Source of the DNA: Verrucomicrobia bacterium UBA1211
GTDB taxonomy: Bacteria > Verrucomicrobiota > Kiritimatiellia > RFP12 > UBA1067
Reading direction: 5' to 3'
Length of the DNA: 15,635 bases
NCBI GenBank assembly: GCA_002309585.1
Contig: DBXN01000075.1
Span: 1-15,635 of the forward strand
Position 1 is the first letter of the stretch, and every line of letters starts with the position of its first letter. A program made the position numbers and the translations under genes. A model generated the notes under the pieces. The model did no database searches. It was given only the letters and a program-made list of their open reading frames with translations, and was not told the DNA's origin. Of the stretch, positions 8,688 to 14,920 are shown in pieces.

Positions 8688-9508
8688 TTCTCCTGTTTCA
8701 CAACGGTTTCCGTTGGATTTTTAGCTATCATCTCCCACGCGACACGACGGACCGCCGAAGGTGCGTCAAGATGAAACTGTATAAACATACCAAGAAAACG
8801 GGCTAAACCCAAGACCGGATTTGCATTTTCTTCAAAAAACTTTTCGGCGAACGAGACGGGGAGCGATTCGGGGATGGCTGCGGATGGGCTGTTGATCATC
8901 CGGATGGCGAGTTTCCGGACCTCCCGGTGAAGGGCGACGGTCCGCTCGCCGGCCTTCGGCTGGGCGAGATGCGGGCAGAGGAAACGGCCCGAGGCGAGGG
9001 AAAAGCGGTACCAGGGGGCCTCCGGCGCGTGGCAGGTGGGGCAGAGCGTCAGGTCAGGCAAGAGCCCGAGATGCCGGAGCAGATGGATCTCATACCAGAG
9101 CAGGAGGGCGCGGAGGTCGGGTGCCGGATCGGCCCCCAGCCGGTCCAGCGTCCGGGTCAGGAGATCGAAAAGCGCCGCCGAATCCTGGGGCGAGACGGCG
9201 ACGCGGGCGGTGAGGTCGCAGAGATACCCCGCCGCCGCTGCCGCGCGCCAGCGCGAGCGGAGGGGTTCGCGGAGGAGGAGCGGCGCGCACTCCCGGATCG
9301 CGTGAACGCCGTCCCTGTCTTTCCGGTAGAAGTCGAGCAGACAGGTGTAAAAGAGGTCGTATTGCCCCAGATAGGCGCTTTTGGGGCGGCAGGCGCCTTT
9401 GACGGAGGTAACGATCCTGCCGTGATCCCGCGTCAACCAGGTGACCATGTGGGAGGTGCGGGACCATGGATGGATGGACAGGACGATGGCCTGCGTCTGG
9501 ATGATCAT
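8684..9508 (-). CDS. recO: DNA repair protein RecO
   Basis: A 274-residue protein matching RecO, the mediator that, with RecR/RecF, loads RecA onto SSB-coated single-stranded DNA and anneals strands. Residues 1-80 form the OB-fold domain (QTQAIVLSIHPWSRTSHMVTW is typical of the first strands; GRIVTSVKGACRPKS follows). The helical domain is ~85-150, with a zinc-site region CPTC (156-159) and FLCPH (177-180). The second half has Cys and His where many RecO proteins have two Cys. Length is normal. ATGA overlaps join it to the DUF502 gene upstream and to the parvulin gene downstream, so it is expressed from a housekeeping operon; no SOS control is seen. Confidence 0.92.
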   Translation of the reverse strand: MIIQTQAIVLSIHPWSRTSHMVTWLTRDHGRIVTSVKGACRPKSAYLGQYDLFYTCLLDFYRKDRDGVHAIRECAPLLLREPLRSRWRAAAAAGYLCDLTARVAVSPQDSAALFDLLTRTLDRLGADPAPDLRALLLWYEIHLLRHLGLLPDLTLCPTCHAPEAPWYRFSLASGRFLCPHLAQPKAGERTVALHREVRKLAIRMINSPSAAIPESLPVSFAEKFFEENANPVLGLARFLGMFIQFHLDAPSAVRRVAWEMIAKNPTETVVKQEK

Positions 9509-10218
9509 GCGTTTTCGCGGGGTTGGTCTTTGGTGGGCGGGACGGCACCCGCGCTCATGATCAGGTTGACTGCCTCCGTAACGTCCAGGTCAAGCGGGAT
9601 CATCTCCGAATCGGGCACCATCAGGTAGACCCCAGAGGTGGGGTTCGGCGTGGTCGGGATGAAGACATTGGCGAAACCCTCACGCTCGTCCGGGTCACCG
9701 GTGATGGTCGAGACGAGGGAAGGTTGGGTTCTGGAGGTGACGAACCCGATCGCGTAGAGGCCCTTCCGGGGATACTCGATCAGGACGACCGATTCGCCCA
9801 TCGTGTTGCTCTGGGTGTTGGCGACCCAATCGCACACCTGCTTGGCGAAGGAGTAGATCGGCTGGATGAAGGGGATCTTTTTGAAGATCCAGTCCAGAAG
9901 CCCTTTGAGTTTCCCGCCGAGCCAGGTCGAGGCGAAGGTGCCGAGCAGGAAGAAGATGAAGAGGATCGTGATCAGGACCAGCAGCTGGATCAGGAAATCG
10001 TTGCCCCAGTGGCCAAGGTAGGGCGCCAGTTTCTCCTTCGGAAACCAGGAGGTGGTGATCGACAGCAGGAATTTGAAAATCCAGACCGTCGCGATGAAGG
10101 GCAGGATCAGCAGGATGCCCAGAAGGATCTTGTTGCGGATGGAGGCGAAAAGCCCGATTTTCGGGGATCTCCGGGGGCGCGGCGGCAATGTTTTCGGTAT
10201 CTTTTTATTGGCGGACAT
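9505..10218 (-). CDS. DUF502 family inner-membrane protein
   Basis: A 237-residue protein of the DUF502 family, whose function is not established. It has a basic Pro-rich N-terminus (residues 1-30), two membrane helices (~31-55 and ~74-97) and a soluble C-terminal domain containing the family's hallmark FIPTTPNPTSG (187-195) and a KKIPFIQPIYSFAKQ segment (113-127). Membrane association is clear from the sequence. The start at 10218 has no obvious Shine-Dalgarno and lies 27 bp after the stop of the preceding lipoprotein gene, so translation may be coupled. It overlaps recO by 4 bases. Confidence 0.9.
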   Translation of the reverse strand: MSANKKIPKTLPPRPRRSPKIGLFASIRNKILLGILLILPFIATVWIFKFLLSITTSWFPKEKLAPYLGHWGNDFLIQLLVLITILFIFFLLGTFASTWLGGKLKGLLDWIFKKIPFIQPIYSFAKQVCDWVANTQSNTMGESVVLIEYPRKGLYAIGFVTSRTQPSLVSTITGDPDEREGFANVFIPTTPNPTSGVYLMVPDSEMIPLDLDVTEAVNLIMSAGAVPPTKDQPRENA

Positions 10219-10245
10219 GGGGTTGGACCGGATAGGGGAGAGCGG

Positions 10246-10773
10246 TTACCGTTTGCGGGATTTCTGGTGGGGATGGTAGAACATCTGGAGCACGGTCTTA
10301 AGGTGTTCCGCCAGTTCGGGGTCGCTGGCGAAGATGTTGTCGTCGCCCGATCCGCAGGTTTTGTTCTGGATGTTGGCGAAGACGAAGATCGCCTCGTTGG
10401 TCACCGCCGCGTCGCTCTTGGTGCGTTCCTCGAACAGGTTGTTGTCCACCAGCATTTGGAAGAGGGAGACCATCTCCTCCCGGGGTCTCATGATGCGGGT
10501 TTCGCGGATGTCGTTCCAAGTGGCGTCGTTCATGTTGGCGGCGAACGAATTGGCCACCAGCGCGCTGGTTCCTTCTTTGACCGAGACGATCCCGTTCCCG
10601 TCAAGCCGGAGGTTGACCCGTGTGATGGGTTTCTTCTGATAGTTGTAATAGCGGATAACAACCCAATTCAGCCCCGATTCCTCAACCGTGAAATGGGGGT
10701 TCTCAAAAAAATTGACGCAACCGGCGAGAAAGCCGACCGTGAGCAGGGAAAAGAAAAACAGTTTCGCTTTCAT
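10246..10773 (-). CDS. Lipoprotein of unknown function
   Basis: A 175-residue protein. I chose ATG 10773 over 10809 because it gives a standard lipoprotein signal: MKAKL, a hydrophobic core, and the lipobox FLAGC with Cys19 as lipid attachment site. Residue 20 is Val, not Asp, so outer-membrane sorting is plausible if Lol rules apply. The mature part begins with a short beta-rich region (VVIRYYNYQKKPITRVNLRLDG, residues ~38-59, similar in feel to small domains that modulate surface or peptidoglycan proteins) and then a mixed helical region with NIQNKTC. I cannot assign a family. It is the first gene of the leftward operon with DUF502, recO and the parvulin, and it is divergent from the phosphoesterase. 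Confidence 0.78.
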   Translation of the reverse strand: MKAKLFFFSLLTVGFLAGCVNFFENPHFTVEESGLNWVVIRYYNYQKKPITRVNLRLDGNGIVSVKEGTSALVANSFAANMNDATWNDIRETRIMRPREEMVSLFQMLVDNNLFEERTKSDAAVTNEAIFVFANIQNKTCGSGDDNIFASDPELAEHLKTVLQMFYHPHQKSRKR

Positions 10774-10837
10774 GCCGTTTATCTTCAAAGAAATTCTTTC
10801 AAAGGTCAATCGCTTTTTTCAACTTCTTCGGATCGCG

Positions 10838-10866
10838 TTGACGTTTGGACGCGGATGGGGTATGGT
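10838..10866 (+). promoter_or_regulatory. Probable sigma-70 promoter of the phosphoesterase gene
   Basis: TTGACG (10838-10843) and TATGGT (10861-10866) are separated by 17 bp, with five and four consensus matches. The start site would be near 10873, about 30 nt before the ATG. It may also serve umuDC downstream, since the gap after the phosphoesterase is only 25 bp. Confidence 0.55.
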
Positions 10867-10903
10867 TATGGTATTGTTGTTTCAGAAACGGAAGGGGGAC
10901 AGG

Positions 10904-11764
10904 ATGAAGGGTGTCGCGTTTTCACGGCGGCGGTTTTTACAGGTGGGCGCGATCTTGGCTGCGGGGTTCCCGGCGGCGCGGACGCGGGCGGAAGAGACGG
11001 AGTCAGGGGGCGGGACATTGCGTATCGCGCATCTGTGCGATCCGCAGTTCGGTTTCGCGGATGCGGATCCCGACCGAACCCGCTATAAGAAGGATTTGGC
11101 GTGTTTCGAGCGCGAGATGGCGAAGGTGAATGAGCTGAAACCGGATATCGCCCTGATCGCGGGGGATATGACCCATATCTCGGGCGACGTGACACTGGAT
11201 TGGCCGAGGCTGCTGAAGGGCTTCACGATGCCGGTCGCCGTCACGCCGGGCAACCACGATCTCGGCAATACGGTCACGGAGGAGAATCTGAACCGTTACC
11301 TGGGCGTTTTCGGATACGATTATAAACGGTTCGAGGTGAAGGGGTGGCGGTTGCTGGTCGGCAATTCGCAGCTTTGGTACAAGTCGGACAACCCCGTCAT
11401 CCAGAAGCGCAAGGCGGAATACGACCAATGGGTGAAGGACGAGCTCGCCGCCGCGTCATCCCTGAACGGCCGGGTGATTCTCGCGACCCATATCCCGCCG
11501 TTCGACAATGGGATCGGCGAGAAGGATTCCTACAACAACTATCCCCAGGCGACGCGCAGGGCGAGGATGGAGGCCTATCTCGCCGCCGGGGTGAGGTTCT
11601 ATCTGAGCGGACACCTCCACCGGATGTCCATGCGCGGCTGGCGGGATTTGACGATCCTGAACGGCGAGGCGACGAGCGTGAATTTCGATGAGCGTCCCCA
11701 CGGGTTCCGGATGTTCGAGATCGCCCCCGATCTCACCTATTCGTGGAGCTTCATCCCCGTGTAG
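10904..11764 (+). CDS. Tat-exported calcineurin-like metallophosphoesterase (CPPED1-like)
   Basis: A 286-residue protein starting at ATG 10904 with AGGGGG six bases upstream. The track-length alternative at 10688 would overlap the divergent lipoprotein gene and lacks a signal. The N-terminus carries a twin-arginine motif, SRRRFLQV (7-14), with a short hydrophobic stretch and Ala-rich cleavage region, so the folded, metal-loaded enzyme is probably exported by Tat. Metallophosphoesterase motifs are all present: DPQ (46-48), GDMTH (87-91), GNHD (116-119), ATHIPP (194-199) and GHLH (236-239). The first motif is DxQ rather than the usual DxH, as in the CPPED1 group. The substrate is unknown. It is the first of the rightward genes and lies 25 bp before umuD; a functional link to SOS mutagenesis is not evident. 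Confidence 0.87.
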   Translation: MKGVAFSRRRFLQVGAILAAGFPAARTRAEETESGGGTLRIAHLCDPQFGFADADPDRTRYKKDLACFEREMAKVNELKPDIALIAGDMTHISGDVTLDWPRLLKGFTMPVAVTPGNHDLGNTVTEENLNRYLGVFGYDYKRFEVKGWRLLVGNSQLWYKSDNPVIQKRKAEYDQWVKDELAAASSLNGRVILATHIPPFDNGIGEKDSYNNYPQATRRARMEAYLAAGVRFYLSGHLHRMSMRGWRDLTILNGEATSVNFDERPHGFRMFEIAPDLTYSWSFIPV

Positions 11765-11789
11765 GGGGTGAAATCCGGGGTACACGGAT

Positions 11790-12200
11790 ATGTCCAAAAA
11801 GGCGAAAATGTCAGGCTCTGTGGTGGCGGGATTCCCATCGCCGGCGGAGCAGTACCAGGAACCGCCGCTTGACCTGAACGAACTTCTGGTGAAGCGGCCC
11901 GCCGCTACGTACTTTGTGCGCGTCGAGGGTGATTCGATGGTCGGCGCGGGTATCCGCGACGGCGACCTGCTCGTCGTGGACCGTTCCCTCCGCCCCGCCG
12001 ACGGCGACGTGATCATCGCCAGCGTGGACGGCGACTTCACGGTGAAGACGCTTCGCTTGGGGAAGCGGGAAGGGGGAAAAGGGAAGGGGGAAATCCGGTT
12101 GGAACCTGCAAACGCAAAGTATCAGCCTATTATCCTTAAATCTGGGCAGGAGCTGGATTATTTCGGCAAAGTCACGGCCTGTATCCATCAATTGAAATAG
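11790..12200 (+). CDS. umuD: UmuD-like SOS mutagenesis protein (LexA/S24 family)
   Basis: A 136-residue S24-family protein. RecA filaments trigger self-cleavage and the shortened dimer activates polymerase V. The cleavage site is VA|GF (A13-G14), followed by PSPAEQY. The catalytic pair is Ser49 (GDSM) and Lys86 (FTVKTL), spaced 37 apart as in E. coli UmuD (S60/K97). The N-terminal arm is only 13 residues against 24 in E. coli. A Gly/Lys/Arg-rich insertion (GKREGGKGKG, 91-100) in the loop after the catalytic lysine is encoded by a G4A2-like simple repeat. umuC starts 15 bp after its stop. I found no clear LexA box and no strong Shine-Dalgarno in front of the ATG. Confidence 0.93.
   Translation: MSKKAKMSGSVVAGFPSPAEQYQEPPLDLNELLVKRPAATYFVRVEGDSMVGAGIRDGDLLVVDRSLRPADGDVIIASVDGDFTVKTLRLGKREGGKGKGEIRLEPANAKYQPIILKSGQELDYFGKVTACIHQLK
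12058..12093 (+). repeat. G-rich simple repeat inside umuD
   Basis: A run of gggaag/ggggaa units (ggggaagcgggaaggggga and so on) is inserted in frame, encoding GKREGGKGKG. The same G/A vocabulary recurs at 7449-7466, 12203-12214, 12553-12590 and, in complement, at 13321-13352. Confidence 0.75.
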
Positions 12201-12215
12201 GGCAACGGGGAAGGG

Positions 12216-13514
12216 ATGATTGGTCTCATCGATGGCAACAACTTCTTCGTCTCCTGCGAGCGTGTGTTCAACCGCCGCCTCGTGGGGCGGCCGGTGGCTG
12301 TCCTCTCCAACAATGACGGATGCTGCGTCTCGCGCTCAAACGAGTTCAAGGCGCTCGGCATCCCGATGGGTACCCCGTATTACCAACTCAAATCCCGTGA
12401 GGCTTCCGGCGAGCTCGCCTTTTGCTCGTCCAACTACGAGCTGTATGGCGACCTCTCGAACCGCATCGTGTCCATCCTGCGCGAGGAGGCCCTGGACGTG
12501 GAGCAGTATTCCATCGACGAGGCGTTCATAACGCCTCCGTCACCGGAGGTGTTGGGGAACGGGGAACCATCCCCCGTTTCCCGTTCCCCATATCTTGCTT
12601 ATGGCCGAAGGCTCAGAAGCAAGATACTGCGCTGGGTCGGCATTCCCTGCGGCGTGGGTTTTGCCCCGACAAAGACCCTCGCCAAGATCGCCAACCACAT
12701 CGCCAAAAAGGGTCCGGATGGGGTCTTCCTCCTGCCGGACGATCCGACGGAGATTCTCGCCTCCCTGCCCGTCGGGGAGGTGTGGGGCGTGGGGCGCCGC
12801 CTTCCCGCGAAACTCCGTGCCATGCGGATCCATACCGCCCGGGATCTGCGCGACGCGCCCGATACCACGCTCCGCGCCATCGGCGGTGTCACGCTGGTCC
12901 GGACCGCGCTGGAGTTGCGCGGTGTCCCCTGCCGCGAGGAGCGCGATTACGATGCCGACCCCGATTCCGTCTCCTGTTCCCGCTCTTTCGGGACACCTGC
13001 CACGACACGGGAAGCCATTGAGGAGTCGGTCGCCTCTTTCGCCGCGCAGGCGGCAACCAAACTCCGCCGGCACGGTCTTCTCGCCTCGGGCTGCAACATT
13101 TACGCGCAGCTCTTCGCATCGGGCGGCGGGGGTGATTTCATCGGCCGGACGGTCACCTTCCCCGCTCCCACCGACGCCACAAACGAGATGCTTCGCGCCA
13201 TCCGCCGTGAGGTGGGCGCGCTCTACGTCGAGAATGTCCGTTACCGTAAAACGGGAGTGGTGTTCTTCGGTCTCGAGAAACCGGGGACGCTCCAGCAGTT
13301 GGATCTTTTTTCATCCGACCCCCATTTCCCGTTCCCCATTTCCCGTTCCCCATCATCCCTCTACAAGGCCGTGGACGCCATCAACGCCCGTTACGGCAAA
13401 GGCAAGGTCTTCTCCGCCGCCGAAGGCATCGGTCCCCGCTCCTGGCAAATGAAGCGTGAAAAACTCTCCAAACGCCCGACCACGCGTTGGGACGAACTGA
13501 TGACGGTGAGGTGA
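12216..13514 (+). CDS. umuC: UmuC-like Y-family translesion DNA polymerase (Pol V catalytic subunit)
   Basis: A 432-residue Y-family polymerase that copies past DNA lesions with activated UmuD. Catalytic acidic residues sit at D6 (IDGNNFF) and D101/E102 (SIDEAF), the same numbers as in E. coli UmuC. The helix-hairpin-helix region includes VWGVGRRLPAKL (189-200). The little finger spans ~255-350. A beta-clamp motif QLDLF is at 361-365 (QLNLF in E. coli), and the C-terminal UmuC extension ends in WQMKREKLSKRPTTRWDEL. Two low-complexity insertions, ~105-125 and ~369-380, are both encoded by ttcccgttcccc-type repeats and both give an SRSP peptide. The ATG is preceded by GGGGAAGG almost without spacing. 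It is 15 bp from umuD, and the pair is surely co-transcribed. Confidence 0.95.
   Translation: MIGLIDGNNFFVSCERVFNRRLVGRPVAVLSNNDGCCVSRSNEFKALGIPMGTPYYQLKSREASGELAFCSSNYELYGDLSNRIVSILREEALDVEQYSIDEAFITPPSPEVLGNGEPSPVSRSPYLAYGRRLRSKILRWVGIPCGVGFAPTKTLAKIANHIAKKGPDGVFLLPDDPTEILASLPVGEVWGVGRRLPAKLRAMRIHTARDLRDAPDTTLRAIGGVTLVRTALELRGVPCREERDYDADPDSVSCSRSFGTPATTREAIEESVASFAAQAATKLRRHGLLASGCNIYAQLFASGGGGDFIGRTVTFPAPTDATNEMLRAIRREVGALYVENVRYRKTGVVFFGLEKPGTLQQLDLFSSDPHFPFPISRSPSSLYKAVDAINARYGKGKVFSAAEGIGPRSWQMKREKLSKRPTTRWDELMTVR
12553..12590. repeat. Inverted-repeat element inserted in umuC (palm region)
   Basis: tggggaacggggaac (12553-12567) and gtttcccgttcccca (12576-12590) form a 15-bp stem with one G-T pair and an 8-nt loop. 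It is translated in frame as part of a Pro/Ser-rich insertion just after the SIDEAF catalytic motif, where E. coli UmuC is about ten residues shorter. Confidence 0.75.
13321..13352. repeat. Tandem 14-bp repeat inserted in umuC (after clamp motif)
   Basis: Two perfect copies of cccatttcccgttc (13321-13334 and 13335-13348) plus a partial third copy lie directly after the QLDLF clamp-binding codons. Because 14 is not a multiple of three, the copies are read in different frames (PHFPF, then PISRSP). The 14-mer core tttcccgttcccca also occurs at 12577-12590. Confidence 0.82.
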
Positions 13515-13563
13515 CGCGCCAGATGCCGCAGTATCCACAGACGGAACGGTAGAGAAAAATAAC

Positions 13564-13599
13564 TGACCTCGGGTCATTGACTCACGGTCGTCGATGTGA
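13564..13599. promoter_or_regulatory. Candidate operator(s) for the adjacent TetR protein
   Basis: Two dyads overlap the promoter. TGACC-tcg-GGTCA (13564-13576) abuts the -35. TCAC-N10-GTGA (13582-13599) fills the spacer between -35 and -10. Either position would let a bound TetR dimer block RNA polymerase. Autorepression is typical of the family, but which dyad is used is inference. Confidence 0.42.
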
Positions 13600-13605
13600 T
13601 ATAAT
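13577..13605 (+). promoter_or_regulatory. Strong sigma-70 promoter of the TetR-Jet operon
   Basis: TTGACT (13577-13582), a 17-bp spacer and a perfect TATAAT (13600-13605). The start site would be near 13612, giving a leader of about 29 nt with AGGAGA before the GTG start. It is the best vegetative promoter in the window and suggests the operon is transcribed strongly unless repressed. Confidence 0.85.
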
Positions 13606-13640
13606 ACGTGCCGTCTTTCACCCGATAGGAGACCGAATAA

Positions 13641-14252
13641 GTGACAAAGCGGCAGAAGAACGCACTTGAGACGCGCCAGAAGATATACGAGACGGCCTGT
13701 TCCCTCATCGAGGAAAAGGGATTCGCCAATGTGTCCGTAGAGGACATCACGAACGCCTGTGGCGTCGCCAAGGGTACCTTCTACGTGTATTTCAAGCGCA
13801 AGGAGGAGATCGTCTTCGAGTGCTGCAAGGAATGGTTCAGCGACGTGGATCGCAAGGCGCACGAACACAAGGGGACGATTATGGAAAAGCTCGTGTTCTA
13901 CTTCAAGGGCTTTATGGAGGGCGTGACGTGCGGCGGCGTTGAACTCTGCCGCCAGTGGGTGCGCGAGGTGATCAACCCGAACGACTCGCCGGGCGCGATG
14001 TGCGGCGGGAAGTACGCCTACGACCTCAGGCGCCTGACCGCGTTCCTGAATGACGCGGTTAAGGACGGATTGCTCAAGAAGTCCACCCCTGTCGAGACGC
14101 TTGTTCATATCTTCATGTGCGAACTCTACGGCATGATGACATGCTGGTGCATGAGCGACGAAAGTTTTGTCCCTGAAGAGTGGGTTGACCGCTTCGCCAA
14201 GGTACAGCTACCCGCTCTTCTCGCGCCCTATCTTGATGGTTTCTTGCATTGA
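13641..14252 (+). CDS. TetR/AcrR-family regulator, cysteine-rich, first gene of a Jet-like operon
   Basis: A 203-residue protein starting at GTG 13641, with AGGAGA about 8 nt upstream. The N-terminal TetR DNA-binding domain is clear: TRQKIYETACSLIEEKGF (11-28), VSVEDITNACGVAKGTFYVYF (31-51, helix-turn-helix) and KRKEEI. The C-terminal ligand/dimer domain is divergent and gives no substrate clue. It has about ten cysteines in 203 residues, including a CC pair (61-62), CGG and CWC, unusual for the family and open to a redox or metal sensing role. Its TGA lies 8-17 bases before the most likely starts of the next gene, and a TTG start would overlap it, so it is part of the operon rather than divergent. 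It probably represses its own operon. It occupies the place where Wadjet loci usually carry jetA. Confidence 0.88.
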   Translation: MTKRQKNALETRQKIYETACSLIEEKGFANVSVEDITNACGVAKGTFYVYFKRKEEIVFECCKEWFSDVDRKAHEHKGTIMEKLVFYFKGFMEGVTCGGVELCRQWVREVINPNDSPGAMCGGKYAYDLRRLTAFLNDAVKDGLLKKSTPVETLVHIFMCELYGMMTCWCMSDESFVPEEWVDRFAKVQLPALLAPYLDGFLH

Positions 14253-14269
14253 GGAAGTTGGTGGCTGTA

Positions 14270-14920
14270 ATGAAGATTGAAGAATTGATTGACGGAGGGG
14301 AACAGACGGCGCAGAACGTGCGGGCCGTTCTGAACATTCTTCTGGAATCCCCCTATTTCTACAAGACCGATGACGAGCGGTTGTTTCTTGTCTTGATGCG
14401 GTACAAGCGCGCATTCGAGGCATTCTTCGACAAGCTCTTCGGCTGGTCGCTTGTGATGGACGCGAAGTGTGCCAGACTCTACAAGCCGAAGTGGTTCAAC
14501 GAGAAGATCACATTGCCCAACCGTGACATGTTCACCTTCACGAAGCGTGACGACTGCATGGCGTTCCTGCTGGTCCTTGAGTTCTTCGAGCGCGAATGCC
14601 GCGAGCAAGGTGTGACGGCGGATGACCGCGACAACCTGCGCTTTCGTTTTGGCGACCTGCTGGAATATGCGGCGACGCGTTTCCGCACGCTCATGTCCGG
14701 AAAGGAGGAGAACTATACCGACGAACGTGTGCGGCAGATTCTGAAAGGCATCATGCCCCAGCTGGAGAAGTACCGCTTCCTCCGCAAGGTCAAGCCCTCC
14801 GCAGATGACAGCGTGAGCGAAGCCGAGACGATTTTCGAGTGCCTTCCCGCGATGTGGCACTATCAGGCGGCCCAACTCGCCCAGAGCGTGGAAGCCGACG
14901 GGAAGGAAGTCGCAGAATGA
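14270..14920 (+). CDS. JetB/MksE-like protein of a Wadjet-type condensin system
   Basis: A 216-residue protein from ATG 14270; GTG 14261, five bases from AGGA, is an equally possible start. The sequence fits the JetB/MksE group of winged-helix (KITE-like) condensin subunits, closest in feel to DUF2398/TIGR02678. It has NVRAVLNILLESPYFY (16-31) as first helix and wing, FGWSLVMDAKCARLYKP (57-73), FTKRDDCMAFLLVLEFFE (90-107), and the C-terminal QILKGIMPQLEKYRFL (156-171) and IFECLPAMWHY (188-198). In Wadjet, JetB bridges the kleisin JetA and the SMC JetC, which extrude DNA so that JetD can cut small circular plasmids. Its last four bases overlap the next gene (ATGA), which encodes an SMC ATPase and strongly supports the call. 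Family subtype needs a profile search. Confidence 0.72.
   Translation: MKIEELIDGGEQTAQNVRAVLNILLESPYFYKTDDERLFLVLMRYKRAFEAFFDKLFGWSLVMDAKCARLYKPKWFNEKITLPNRDMFTFTKRDDCMAFLLVLEFFERECREQGVTADDRDNLRFRFGDLLEYAATRFRTLMSGKEENYTDERVRQILKGIMPQLEKYRFLRKVKPSADDSVSEAETIFECLPAMWHYQAAQLAQSVEADGKEVAE

Noticed and set aside
9523..11088. 521-codon plus-strand ORF spanning DUF502, the lipoprotein and the start of the phosphoesterase
   Set aside because: It crosses two well-supported minus genes and runs in the wrong frame through the Tat signal and phosphoesterase motifs.
11780..11800. Possible LexA box in front of umuD (tACAcggataTGTc)
   Set aside because: Only three paired bases on each side, overlapping the start codon, and not matching the LexA operators I know.
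13321..13352. Tandem repeats considered as a CRISPR-like array
   Set aside because: The 14-bp units are directly adjacent with no spacers, lie in a coding sequence, and no cas genes are present.
13353..14108. 251-codon minus-strand ORF opposite umuC end and the TetR gene
   Set aside because: Antisense to the UmuC C-terminus and the TetR helix-turn-helix, and it would read through the strong promoter region.
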